24,916 bases of DNA from Burkholderiaceae bacterium (GCA_025458585.1 JALOSD010000042.1:1-24916); one strand, 5' to 3'. Shown: positions 13,820 to 22,493, numbered from the stretch's first letter. Translations and numbers: made by a program. Notes: generated by a model not told the origin, from the letters alone.

Positions 13820-16566
13820 CGGAACTCGTCTCCTTGGTCGCGCGGCCGTTCTGGCGCTGCCGCTGCGGGGGTCGTCCACGGTAGGACAAAGGCGAAGCAG
13901 GCACCTTGACCAAGGTCAGGACGAAGCTCCATGCGCCCGCCGAAGTGCTCGACGATCTGGCGGCTGATCGGCAGGCCCAGGCCGGTGCCCTGCGGCCGGT
14001 TCGCCGCGTCGCCGCCCTGGCGGAACTTCTCGAAGATCAGCGCGCGCTGGTCGGACGGCACGCCGGGACCGTTGTCCTGCACCTCGACCGTCAGGCCGTC
14101 GGCGCCGGCGCGCAGCCGCAGGTCGATGCGCCCGCCTTCGCGCGGCACGAACTTGGCGGCGTTGGACAGCAGGTTCAGCAGCACCTGCGTCAGCCGGTCG
14201 GCGTCGGCGCGGATCGTGGGCACCGACGCCGGCAGGTCGAGGTGCAGCGCGGCGCCGCGTTCGCGCACCATCTCGCCCACCGTCTGCGCCGCCTGCGTGC
14301 ACAGCGCCTTCAGGTCGACGTCGGTGTTGTGCCACTCGGCGTGGCCCGACTCGATCTTCGCCATGTCGAGCACCTGGTTGACCAGGCGCGACAGGCGCTC
14401 GGTCTCGGCGACGACGATGCCGAGGAACTGCTGGCGCTGCGCCGCGTCCATCGCCGGGTCGTCGAGCATGAGCTCGGCGAGCGCGCGGATCGAGGTCAGC
14501 GGCGTGCGCAGCTCGTGCGTCACCGACGACATGAAGTCGTCCTTCAGCCGGTCCAGGCTCTCGAGCCGCTCGTTGGCGTCGCGCAGCTCGGCGGTGACCT
14601 GCTCGAGCTCGCGCGAGTAGGCGCGCAGCTGCGACGCCTCGTCGAGGATGCGCAGCACGTCGTCGAGGTCGAGCGACTCCTCCTCGACGACGGAGGCGAC
14701 CATCACGCGCGCCGACGCGCTGCCGATGGCGCCGGCGAGCTCGGTCTCGACGAAGTGCACGAGACGCGCGTCGGCCGGGATCTGCGCGACGCCGCTGGCG
14801 CCGACGCGGCGCGCGTAGTCGTCGAACAGGCGCTGCGCGCGCGCGGCGCCGAGGAAGCGGCCGGCGAGCGCGAGCAGGTCGGCCACCTTCGCGCGGCCGC
14901 GCCAGAACACCGGCCGCGCGTGCGCGGCGCCGCGCTCGAACACGTCGACGAACAGCAGCGCCTGGCTCGTCTCGCGCGCCGACGGCTGGCGCCACAGCGA
15001 CACCGCGACGTACAGCCCGACGTTGGCGAGCAGGCTCCAGAACAGCGAGTGCGTCAGGTGGTCGAGCCCGCCGAGGCCGAACAGCGCCTCGGGGCGCAGC
15101 AGCTCGACACCGAACGGGCCGTGCTCGACGAAGCCGGCCGGAAACCAGCCCGACTTCGCGATCGACGGCAGCATCAGCGTGTAGGTCCACAGCGCGAAGC
15201 CGGCGACCAGGCCGGCGAACGCGCCGCTCTTCGTGCCACCCTTCCAGTACATGCCGCCGAGCACCGCCGGCGCGAACTGCGCCACGGCGGCGAAGCTGAT
15301 GAGGCCGATCGACACGAGCGCGTACGCCTCGCCGGCGACGTGGAAGTAGACGTAGCCGAGCAGCAGGACGGCGAGGATCGCGGCGCGGCGCACGAACAGC
15401 AGCACGCGGTCGAGGTCGTGCCGCGCGGCGACGCCGCGGCTGCGCAGCAGCAGCGGCATCACGAGGTCGTTGCACACCATCGTCGACACCGCGATCGCCT
15501 CGACGATCACCATGCCGGTGGCCGCCGACAGCCCGCCGACGAAGACCGCGAGCGCGAGCCACGCGTGGCCCTCGGCGAGCGGCAGCGACAGCACGAAGGT
15601 GTCGGCGCTGGCGACGCTGCCGGCGCCGAAATACAGCAGCCCGCCGAGCGCGATCGGCAGCACGAAGACGTTGATCGCGAGCAGGTAGGCCGGGAACACC
15701 CACACTGCGCGCTTCAGGTGCCGCTCGTCGACGTTCTCGACCACCATGACCTGGAACTGGCGCGGCAGGAAGACGACCGACAGCATCGCGAGCAGCGTCA
15801 GCGCGAACCACTGCTCGTAGGCGAAGCCGCTGCCCTGGTCGAGGCTCAGAAGCCGGTTCAGCTCGGGCACCGCGAGCGCGCGTGCGAACAGGTCACCGGG
15901 CCCGCCGAACAAGCCCCAGGTCACGAACACGCCGACCGCGACGAACGCGAGCAGCTTGACGACCGACTCGAACGCGATCGCCGCCACCATGCCCTCGTGG
16001 CGCTCGGTGGTGTCGAGGTGGCGGGTGCCGAACACCATCGTGAAGCCTGCGAGCGCGAGCGCGGTGTAGAACGTGCCGTCGACCCACCAGTCGTCGCGCC
16101 CGGGCAGCGGCGCGCCGACCGGCGTCGTCAGCAGCGCGAAGCCGCTCGCGATCGCCTTCAGCTGCAGCGCGATGTACGGCACGATGCCGACCACCGTGAT
16201 CAGCGTCACCAGCCCGGCGAGGGTGCGGCTCTTGCCGTAGCGGCTGGCGACGAAGTCGGCGATCGACGTGATGCGGTACGTGCGCGCGATGCGGATCATC
16301 TTGCGCACGACCATCCACGCCAGCACCATCGCCAGCGTCGGGCCGAGGTAGATCGGCAGGAACCACACGCCCGCGCTCGCCGCGCGACCGACGCTGCCGA
16401 AGTAGGTCCACGCCGTGCAGTACACCGCCAGCGACAGCGCGTAGACCCAGGCGTTGCCGATCACCGAGCGGCCGTCGGCGGCGCGCCGGTCGGCCCACCA
16501 CGCGACGGCGAACAGCAGCAGCAGGTACGCGAACGAGGTGCCGAGGACGAGCGGTGCCGCCAGCAT
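13816..16566 (-). CDS. Sodium/solute symporter-STAC-histidine kinase fusion (CrbS-like sensor)
   Basis: The 916-aa product starts with an SSS-family transporter-like domain of about 13 membrane helices (~1-510; for example RITSIADFVASRYGKSRTLA and GGLSAATGMVIVEAIAVSTM). A STAC-type linker follows (~540-630: LALAGRFLGAARAQRLFDDY ... LVHFVETELAGAIGSASARV). A coiled coil then leads into a histidine kinase with H-box VTHELRTPL (His684), N-box LLNLLSNAAKF (~Asn802), DNGPG (~831) and GTGLGL (~860). This layout matches CrbS/MxtR-type sensors, which in other proteobacteria control acetate use and acetyl-CoA synthetase. The ligand here is unknown. The ATG at 16566 has GGAGG 4 bp upstream and overlaps the previous stop (TGATG). 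The gene ends with an ATGA overlap into the response regulator. Confidence 0.93.
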   Translation of the reverse strand: MLAAPLVLGTSFAYLLLLFAVAWWADRRAADGRSVIGNAWVYALSLAVYCTAWTYFGSVGRAASAGVWFLPIYLGPTLAMVLAWMVVRKMIRIARTYRITSIADFVASRYGKSRTLAGLVTLITVVGIVPYIALQLKAIASGFALLTTPVGAPLPGRDDWWVDGTFYTALALAGFTMVFGTRHLDTTERHEGMVAAIAFESVVKLLAFVAVGVFVTWGLFGGPGDLFARALAVPELNRLLSLDQGSGFAYEQWFALTLLAMLSVVFLPRQFQVMVVENVDERHLKRAVWVFPAYLLAINVFVLPIALGGLLYFGAGSVASADTFVLSLPLAEGHAWLALAVFVGGLSAATGMVIVEAIAVSTMVCNDLVMPLLLRSRGVAARHDLDRVLLFVRRAAILAVLLLGYVYFHVAGEAYALVSIGLISFAAVAQFAPAVLGGMYWKGGTKSGAFAGLVAGFALWTYTLMLPSIAKSGWFPAGFVEHGPFGVELLRPEALFGLGGLDHLTHSLFWSLLANVGLYVAVSLWRQPSARETSQALLFVDVFERGAAHARPVFWRGRAKVADLLALAGRFLGAARAQRLFDDYARRVGASGVAQIPADARLVHFVETELAGAIGSASARVMVASVVEEESLDLDDVLRILDEASQLRAYSRELEQVTAELRDANERLESLDRLKDDFMSSVTHELRTPLTSIRALAELMLDDPAMDAAQRQQFLGIVVAETERLSRLVNQVLDMAKIESGHAEWHNTDVDLKALCTQAAQTVGEMVRERGAALHLDLPASVPTIRADADRLTQVLLNLLSNAAKFVPREGGRIDLRLRAGADGLTVEVQDNGPGVPSDQRALIFEKFRQGGDAANRPQGTGLGLPISRQIVEHFGGRMELRPDLGQGACFAFVLPWTTPAAAAPERPRDQGDEFR

Positions 16567-16772
16567 CAGTCCTCCGCGCCCTCCCCGCGCTCGACCACCC
16601 AGGCCAGCGCGCCGATCAACGCCGCCCACACGGTGAACAGCGCTGCCGGGAACAGCGGCAGCCCGAACAGCGTCGCGTCACGGTCCCACAGCGCGAGCAG
16701 CGGGAAGTTCAGCAGCGCCCAGCCGCCGGCGAAGAGGGCAACCAGACGCTGCGCGGTCAGGCCTCGGAACAA
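16566..16772 (-). CDS. Small two-helix membrane protein preceding the symporter-kinase
   Basis: The predicted 68-aa protein starts at TTG 16772, which has GAGGAG 6 bp upstream. An ATG further upstream would add a long Arg/Pro-rich stretch with no conserved look. Two hydrophobic segments are visible: RLVALFAGGWALLNFPLLAL (~9-28) and PLFPAALFTVWAALIGALAW (~40-59), followed by VVERGEGAED. Its stop shares a base with the symporter-kinase start (TGATG), so the two are translationally coupled. Small two-helix proteins such as DUF3311/DUF485-like ones often precede SSS transporter genes. A role as accessory subunit of the transporter module is inferred from this pattern. Family membership is not certain. 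Confidence 0.75.
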   Translation of the reverse strand: MFRGLTAQRLVALFAGGWALLNFPLLALWDRDATLFGLPLFPAALFTVWAALIGALAWVVERGEGAED

Positions 16773-17056
16773 GCGTGTCTCCTCGTGTCGCCACGCGCGC
16801 GGCTCGGGGCTGCGTTCTTCGGGTCGACCCGGTCGATTCTGACGCGGGCGCTGACCCGCGCCTGACGCTGTCAGCCCGCCGGACGGGCCACCCCGCGCTC
16901 GACGCCGCCCCGACGCGGCGGCGCGCACGCCGGCGACCCAGGTCGAGCCCTAAACGTAAGCGCCCACTGACTGAACTTCGCCAGGGACAGCCCGTCGATC
17001 CTGGCGTGCAGGCCATGACCTCGTCCGCGCCGACCACACAGTGCCAGCCGCGGTGC
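16773..17056. promoter_or_regulatory. Intergenic promoter region between the sensor operon and rpoH
   Basis: This gap between divergent transcripts holds no credible gene. It contains a 12-bp perfect palindrome CGGGTCGACCCG (16820-16831) about 48 bp upstream of the small membrane gene. Smaller inverted repeats are CTGAC-GCT-GTCAG (16862-16874) and GCCCG-N5-CGGGC (16874-16888). On the minus strand CAGAAT, just upstream of the 12-bp palindrome, could be a -10 box for the sensor operon, placing the palindrome near the transcription start as a possible operator. No clear -35 box or sigma-54 element was found. Confidence 0.35.
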
Positions 17057-17083
17057 TTAGCACTCGAACAGTCAGAGTGCTAA
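17057..17083 (+). promoter_or_regulatory. CIRCE element (HrcA operator) upstream of rpoH
   Basis: TTAGCACTC (17057-17065), a 9-bp spacer, and GAGTGCTAA (17075-17083) match the CIRCE consensus TTAGCACTC-N9-GAGTGCTAA at all 18 arm positions. CIRCE is the binding site of the heat-shock repressor HrcA, whose activity depends on GroEL. It lies 42 bp upstream of the rpoH ATG. TTAGCA (17057-17062) and TAAGAT (17081-17086), 18 bp apart, could be the -35 and -10 boxes of a sigma-70 promoter overlapped by the operator. The match is direct; repression of rpoH by HrcA is inferred. Confidence 0.92.
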
Positions 17084-17125
17084 GATCGATGGAACCAAAG
17101 ACCCTCGATTTCGGTCTACTAATTT

Positions 17126-18009
<884 letters not shown>

Positions 18010-18031
18010 CGCCACCCCGCCTCGCCCGAAG

Positions 18032-18062
18032 AACGGCTCCCGTGCGGAGCCGTTTCGCTTTT
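18032..18062 (+). terminator. Factor-independent terminator after rpoH
   Basis: AACGGCTCC (18032-18040), loop CGTGC, and GGAGCCGTT (18046-18054) form a perfect 9-bp stem followed by TCGCTTTT. It lies 23 bp after the rpoH stop and just before the stop of the convergent SCO1 gene. Confidence 0.85.
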
Positions 18063-18682
18063 CAGCCCTTGGACTCGGCGAGCAGCAGCTTCAGGTCGTC
18101 GACCAGCGCCTGCGCGCCGCTGCCGTAGCGCGTGAACAGGCGCAGCTGCCCGTCGGCGTCGATCACGTACGAGCCGGCGGTGTGGTCCATCGTGTAGCTG
18201 CCCTCGGTCTTGCCGGGCACCTTGGCGTAGAAGATCTTGAACTCGCGCGCGGCCTTCTTCGTCTCGTCGGCGTCGCCGCGCAGCGCGACGAAGCTCGGGT
18301 CGAACGTCCTCACGTAAGCCTTCAGCAACTCGGCGGTGTCGCGCTCGGGGTCGATCGTGACGAACACGCCCTGGATGCGCTCGCCGTCGGCGCCGAGCGC
18401 GCGCTTCACCTCGGCCAGTTCCGCGAGCGTCGACGGGCAGACGTCCGGGCACTGCGTGAAGCCGAAGAACAGCACGACGATCTTGCCGCGGAAGTCGGCG
18501 AGCGCGCGCCGCCGCCCCTCGGTGTCGGTCAGCGACAGCTCGCGCCCGTACTCGGCGCCGGTGAGGTCGATCGCCTTGAACGCCGGCTTGCCGCCGCCGA
18601 GGCCCGGTACACGGTCGCAGCCGGCGACCAGCAGCGCCGCGGCGGCGACGAGCAACGAGCGGCGGCGGGTCAGGCGAGCCAT
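18062..18682 (-). CDS. SCO1/SenC copper chaperone lipoprotein for cytochrome c oxidase
   Basis: The 206-aa product has an N-terminal signal with lipobox LLVAGC (lipidated Cys ~22), then a thioredoxin-fold SCO domain. It carries the copper-binding CPDVCP motif (Cys-x3-Cys) in VVLFFGFTQCPDVCPSTLAE and the distal His in MDHTAGSYVID. SCO proteins act at the outer face of the inner membrane, delivering copper to or reducing the CuA site of subunit II. The ATG at 18682 is just before the signal peptide and overlaps the ctaB 3' end by 13 bp. It is the last gene of the oxidase assembly run and converges on rpoH. Confidence 0.93.
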   Translation of the reverse strand: MARLTRRRSLLVAAAALLVAGCDRVPGLGGGKPAFKAIDLTGAEYGRELSLTDTEGRRRALADFRGKIVVLFFGFTQCPDVCPSTLAELAEVKRALGADGERIQGVFVTIDPERDTAELLKAYVRTFDPSFVALRGDADETKKAAREFKIFYAKVPGKTEGSYTMDHTAGSYVIDADGQLRLFTRYGSGAQALVDDLKLLLAESKG

Positions 18683-19626
18683 GGCATCAGGTAATGGTCG
18701 AGCAGCAGCGCGGCAAACAGCAGCGACAGGTGCCAGATCGAGAAGCGGAACGTCTTGCGCGCGAGCGCGTCGCTGTAGTCGCGCCACAGCTGCCAGGCGA
18801 GCAGCACGAACCAGCCGCCGAGCACGACGGCGGCAGCCAGGTAGATCCAGCCGCTCATGCCGTGCACGAACGGCAGCAGCGTGGCCGCAAACAGGATCAG
18901 CGTGTACAGCAGCACCTGCAGCCGCGTGAACTCGGCGCCGTGCGTCACCGGCAGCATCGGCAGCCCGGCGCGGCGGTAGTCCTCGGTGCGGTACAGCGCG
19001 AGTGCCCAGAAGTGCGGCGGCGTCCACAGGAAGATGATCAGCACCAGCAGCAGCGCCTCGGCGCCCACGTCGCCGCGCACCGCCGCCCAGCCGAGCAGAG
19101 GCGGCATCGCACCCGACGCGCCGCCGATCACGATGTTCTGCGGCGTCAGCGGCTTGAGCACGACGGTGTAGACCACCGCGTAGCCGACGAAGGTCGCGAG
19201 CGTGAGCCACATCGTCAGCGGGTTGACCGCCACGTACAGCAGCGCGCTGCCGAGCGCACACAGGACGGCGGAGAAGCTCACCGTCTGCACGCGCGTGAGT
19301 TCGCCCTTGGCGGTCGGCCGCCAGGCGGTGCGCGCCATGCGCGCGTCGATGTGCTGCTCGATCAGGCAGTTGAACGCCGCCGCCGCCGCCGCGACGAGCC
19401 AGATGCCCGCCGTGGCCGCGAGCACGACGCGCCAGTCGGGCAGGCCGGGCGTGGCCAGCAGCATGCCGATCAGCGCGCAGAACACGATCAGCTGGACGAC
19501 GCGCGGCTTCGTCAGCAGGTAGTACTGGCGCCAGCGCGAGCCGAGCGTCGGTGCCGGCCGCGCCGGCACGCCGGTGCCAGCCTGCTCGGCGACCGGGGGC
19601 GCGACGGTGTCGGAGATCGTCGACAT
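18670..19626 (-). CDS. ctaB: Protoheme IX farnesyltransferase (heme O synthase)
   Basis: The 318-aa UbiA-family membrane protein attaches a farnesyl group to heme B to make heme O, the precursor of heme A. It has the first prenyl-diphosphate/Mg motif region in AFNCLIEQHIDARMARTAWR and the second region in YTVVLKPLTPQNIVIGGASG, plus LIIFLWTPPHFWALALYRTE. About nine hydrophobic helices are visible. The N-terminal ~30 residues are a polar extension before the first helix. The ATG at 19626 lies 13 bp after the ctaA stop, and the 3' end overlaps SCO1. The symbol cyoE is used for the same enzyme elsewhere. Confidence 0.95.
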   Translation of the reverse strand: MSTISDTVAPPVAEQAGTGVPARPAPTLGSRWRQYYLLTKPRVVQLIVFCALIGMLLATPGLPDWRVVLAATAGIWLVAAAAAAFNCLIEQHIDARMARTAWRPTAKGELTRVQTVSFSAVLCALGSALLYVAVNPLTMWLTLATFVGYAVVYTVVLKPLTPQNIVIGGASGAMPPLLGWAAVRGDVGAEALLLVLIIFLWTPPHFWALALYRTEDYRRAGLPMLPVTHGAEFTRLQVLLYTLILFAATLLPFVHGMSGWIYLAAAVVLGGWFVLLAWQLWRDYSDALARKTFRFSIWHLSLLFAALLLDHYLMPWLA

Positions 19627-19638
19627 GGACCCGCGATT

Positions 19639-20784
19639 TTACGAAGCGAGGCCGACGCGCCCGGTGGGCGCCGGCGCCGGGGCGACCGCGCGGCGCGCGA
19701 ACACGGCGCGCGTGAGCAGCACCGACAGCAGCAGCACGAGCGCCGCCGCGCCCGCCGTGTGCGCCACGGCCGCCAGCAGCGGCCAGCCGAGCACGACGTT
19801 GGACAGCCCGGTCGCGAGCTGCCACGCGCCGACGCCGGCCACCGCGAGCGCGGCGCGCCGGTGCTTCGCCCACAGCAGCGCGGCGACGACCGCCATCACG
19901 GCGAGCACGACGTAGGCCGCGAGCCGGTGCGTGTAGTGGATCGCCGTCAGCGCGGGGAACGGCAGGTAGCCACCGTCGGCGCCGATGCCGAGTTCGCGGC
20001 GCAGCGTGAACGCGTGGCCGAAGTCCATCGGCGGCCACCAGCTGCCCTGGCAGGTCGGGAAGTCGGTGCAGGCGAGCACCGCGTAGTTCGTGCTGACCCA
20101 GCCGCCGAGCGCGATCTGCAGCGTGCCGAGCACGGCGAGCCCCCACAGCCCGGCGTGCTGCGCGCGCGTCAGCGCCAGCGGCCGCGGCGCGAACACCTGG
20201 GCCTGGATCGCGAGCAGCGCGAGCAGCGCCAGCCCGCCGAGCAGGTGCGCGGTGACGATCGCCGGATACAGCTTCAGCGTGACCGTGAGCGCGCCGAACG
20301 CGCCCTGGATGCACACCCACACCAGCGTCGCCGTCGCCCACCAGGGCGAAGGCATCGTGCGCTCGCCGCGCCGGCGCTCGAGCCAGGCGACGATCGCCAT
20401 CACGGTGATCAGCACGCCGACCGCGGTCGCGAGGTAGCGGTGCACCATCTCGATCCAGGCCTTGCCGTGCGTCACCGGGCCGGTGGGCATCTCGGTCTGC
20501 GCGGCGTGGATCTCGGCGCGCGCGCCGAACGGGCTCGCTTTGCCGTAGCAGCCGGGCCAGTCCGGGCAGCCGAGGCCCGAGTCGGTCAGCCGCGTGAAGG
20601 CGCCGAACAGGATCAGGTCGAAGGTCAGGAACAGCGTCAGCAGCGTCAGCGCCTGCAGCCGGCGCGCCGGCGACGCGCCTTGGTGGCGCAGCCAGATCCA
20701 CGCCAGCGGCCCCATCGCCAGCACGACGCCGAGCAGCGCCAGGCGTGCGATCGGCGCGAGATCGACCAGAGGCTGAGTGTCCAC
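19639..20784 (-). CDS. ctaA: Heme A synthase (CtaA/COX15)
   Basis: The 381-aa membrane protein oxidises the C8 methyl of heme O to a formyl group, giving heme A. It has eight predicted helices in two four-helix halves. Heme/substrate histidines appear in IEMVHRYLATAVG, VTAHLLGGLALL, IHYTHRLAAYVVL and AAVAHTAGAAAL. The extracytoplasmic loops contain cysteine pairs SGLGCPDWPGCYG and ACTDFPTCQGSWW. This is the COX15/proteobacterial type with an extra insertion (GPVTHGKAWIEMVHRY). The GTG start at 20784 is 4 bp past the stop of the upstream SCO-like gene, indicating one transcript. It is followed 13 bp later by ctaB, so heme A synthesis is encoded as a unit. Confidence 0.95.
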   Translation of the reverse strand: MDTQPLVDLAPIARLALLGVVLAMGPLAWIWLRHQGASPARRLQALTLLTLFLTFDLILFGAFTRLTDSGLGCPDWPGCYGKASPFGARAEIHAAQTEMPTGPVTHGKAWIEMVHRYLATAVGVLITVMAIVAWLERRRGERTMPSPWWATATLVWVCIQGAFGALTVTLKLYPAIVTAHLLGGLALLALLAIQAQVFAPRPLALTRAQHAGLWGLAVLGTLQIALGGWVSTNYAVLACTDFPTCQGSWWPPMDFGHAFTLRRELGIGADGGYLPFPALTAIHYTHRLAAYVVLAVMAVVAALLWAKHRRAALAVAGVGAWQLATGLSNVVLGWPLLAAVAHTAGAAALVLLLSVLLTRAVFARRAVAPAPAPTGRVGLAS

Positions 20785-20788
20785 GGGG

Positions 20789-21484
20789 TCAGCGACCCGG
20801 TTGGTCCCACGAGGCGGAGGCGCGCAGCAGCCGGTCGAGGTCGCGCTTGAGCTTCGACGGCTCGGGCCGTGCCGGCGCGCGCATCATCCACTGCCCCATC
20901 GGGTCGACGACGTACAGGTGCGAGGCGAGCGACTCGCCGGCCGCCGGCGCCAGCCACTGCGCGACCTCGGATGCCGGCGCGCGCAGCACCGTGACCGCCG
21001 GCGTCGCCTGCAGCGCCTGCAGCAGCGCGGGGGCGATCGGCGCGTCGTCGGTGACGAGCCAGACCTTGTCGATGCGCTCGCGCTCGCGGCCGGTCATCTC
21101 GCGCAGCTGGCGCTGCAGGAACAGCTGCTGTTCGCACGCCTCGTCGCACGCCGCCGGGCCGACGACGACGAGCAGCCACTGGCCGCGCAGCGACGCGGCG
21201 TCGACCGAGCGCCCCTGCAGATCGGTCAGCGCGAGCGGCGGCAGCTCGCGCGGCGGCAGGATCAGCTCGGCGTAGTTCGTGCGCCCCTCGGGGCGGATCA
21301 CGAAGTAGCTGAGGTACGACGCGATCACCGGCAGCGCGCAGAACAGCACGACGCCGAGCAGCTTCCAGCGCCCGGCGCGGGTGCGCTGCGCCGCGTCGGC
21401 CAGGTCGGCGCGCGGTGGCGAGTGCACCGTGAAGCTCAGCGGCTCAGCGCCGGCGGCGGGGTTGGACGAGTTGGAACCAGACAT
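20789..21484 (-). CDS. Membrane-anchored SCO-like/thioredoxin-fold protein in the oxidase assembly cluster
   Basis: The 231-aa product has a polar N-terminus, one membrane helix (~43-64: LLGVVLFCALPVIASYLSYF) and an extracytoplasmic domain. The domain order ELPPLALTDLQGRSVDAASL, GQWLLVVVGPAACDEACEQQ, KVWLVTDD and LASHLYVVDPMGQWMMRAPA mirrors a SCO/thioredoxin fold. The Cys-x3-Cys in CDEAC and the His in ASHLYVVDPMG sit where the SCO copper ligands would be. I infer a copper-handling or disulfide-reducing role in oxidase assembly. Relatives are often left as hypothetical or labelled vaguely as cytochrome oxidase-related. The ATG at 21484 lies inside the 3' end of the SURF1 gene (41-bp overlap), and ctaA follows after 4 bp. 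Confidence 0.8.
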   Translation of the reverse strand: MSGSNSSNPAAGAEPLSFTVHSPPRADLADAAQRTRAGRWKLLGVVLFCALPVIASYLSYFVIRPEGRTNYAELILPPRELPPLALTDLQGRSVDAASLRGQWLLVVVGPAACDEACEQQLFLQRQLREMTGRERERIDKVWLVTDDAPIAPALLQALQATPAVTVLRAPASEVAQWLAPAAGESLASHLYVVDPMGQWMMRAPARPEPSKLKRDLDRLLRASASWDQPGR

Positions 21485-22169
21485 AAAGACCCGTGATCAG
21501 CGTGGCGAGGGCGAACCACTGGAACGCGTAGCCGTAGTGCTTGTGCACGTCGACCGCCGGCAGCGACCACTGACGCCGCAGGCCGTCGCCTTCGAACGCT
21601 GGGGAATCGAGCTGCAGGATCGACAGCGGCCGCAGCGCCAGCCCGGTTTCACGGGCGAACGATTCGAGCTCGAGATTCTGCCGGATGCGGCCCCCGGCCG
21701 CGGGATCGAACTCGTACAACCGGGCCGGAGGGGGGGCGATGCGGCCGACGAGCTCGAGCTCGCCGCCGTCGTCGCGCACCGGCGCGAGGCGCGTGCGGTC
21801 CTGCGCGTCGCGCGGCAGCCAGCCGCGCTGCACGAGCACGGCGCTGCCGTCGGGCAGCCGCAGCGGCGTAACGGCGAAGAAGCCCGGGCGCTGGTCCATC
21901 TGCCGGTTCTCGAGGTAGACCGTGTGCTCGCGCACCCAGGTGCCGCGCAGCGCGATGCGGCGGTGGTGCTGCGCCGTCGCGGCGTCGGCCGACGTCGCGA
22001 GCGCGTCGGCGGGAAGCGGAGGCAGCACGGCGCGCTCGTCGATCGTGCGCTGCAGCGCCGTCTTCTGCGCCGCGCGGTCGAGCTGCCAGACGCCCAGGCG
22101 CGCGGTAAGCGCCACCGCGACGAGCGCGGCGAGGAGCACGACGGCGCGGCGCAGGCCCTCGCGCGTCAC
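21444..22169 (-). CDS. SURF1-family cytochrome oxidase assembly protein
   Basis: The 241-aa product has the SURF1 layout. There is an N-terminal membrane helix (~8-27), the conserved LGVWQLDRAAQKTAL, a periplasmic domain with VYLENRQMDQRPGFFAVTPL and VLVQRGWLPRD, and a C-terminal helix in HYGYAFQWFALATLITGLYV. SURF1 assists heme A insertion into subunit I. The start is uncertain: GTG 22169 (chosen, begins just before the helix) or TTG 22199, ten codons earlier. The gene is divergent from the DUF2909 gene that starts at 22209, so promoters for both must lie within ~40 bp. It overlaps the SCO-like gene downstream. Confidence 0.9.
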   Translation of the reverse strand: MTREGLRRAVVLLAALVAVALTARLGVWQLDRAAQKTALQRTIDERAVLPPLPADALATSADAATAQHHRRIALRGTWVREHTVYLENRQMDQRPGFFAVTPLRLPDGSAVLVQRGWLPRDAQDRTRLAPVRDDGGELELVGRIAPPPARLYEFDPAAGGRIRQNLELESFARETGLALRPLSILQLDSPAFEGDGLRRQWSLPAVDVHKHYGYAFQWFALATLITGLYVWFQLVQPRRRR

Positions 22170-22208
22170 GGCGCCCCCGCCGGCGGCGCGGTGCGACAAT
22201 CGTGCCCG

Positions 22209-22430
22209 ATGAAGGTCGTCTTCGTGATCGCGCTGCTCGCCGTCGTCGGCGCGCTGGGCAGCGCCGGCTTCTTCATGCTGCGCAAGCGGCCCGAAGGCGC
22301 CCCGCCGAACAACCAGATGGCGCGCGCGCTCGCGCTGCGCGTCGCGCTGTCGGTGGCGTTGTTCCTGTTCATCCTGTTCAGCTACTGGATGGGCTGGATC
22401 CAGCCCACCGGCATCCCCGCAGGCCGCTGA
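22209..22430 (+). CDS. DUF2909-type twin-transmembrane protein
   Basis: The 73-aa product has two membrane helices: VVFVIALLAVVGALGSAGFF (~3-22) and ALRVALSVALFLFILFSYWM (~42-61). They are separated by a basic loop containing RKRPEGAPPNNQMARA. The C-terminus GWIQPTGIPAGR and this arrangement fit the DUF2909 family, whose members regularly sit between coxC and SURF1 in Burkholderiales. The function is unknown; a link to cytochrome oxidase biogenesis is inferred from context. It is the only plus-strand gene within the oxidase region. The ATG at 22209 lacks a strong ribosome-binding site. Confidence 0.85.
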   Translation: MKVVFVIALLAVVGALGSAGFFMLRKRPEGAPPNNQMARALALRVALSVALFLFILFSYWMGWIQPTGIPAGR

Positions 22431-22448
22431 CGCCGGCGCCAGAAACGA

Positions 22449-22473
22449 CGAACGCCGCGATCCGCGGCGTTCG
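22449..22473. terminator. Bidirectional hairpin between the DUF2909 gene and coxC
   Basis: CGAACGCCGCG (22449-22459), loop ATC, and CGCGGCGTTCG (22463-22473) form a perfect 11-bp stem in the 63-bp gap between two convergent genes. On the minus strand it is followed by TCGTTTCT, a short T-rich stretch; the plus side has none. A shared terminator is the likely role. Confidence 0.7.
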
Positions 22474-22493
22474 CAGTCAAGGCGCCGGACGCG

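Noticed and set aside
13906..16842. A 978-codon open frame on the plus strand opposite the symporter-kinase.
   Set aside because: It is an antisense shadow of the SSS-STAC-kinase gene, with a biased, repetitive Arg/Gln/His composition and no recognisable domain.
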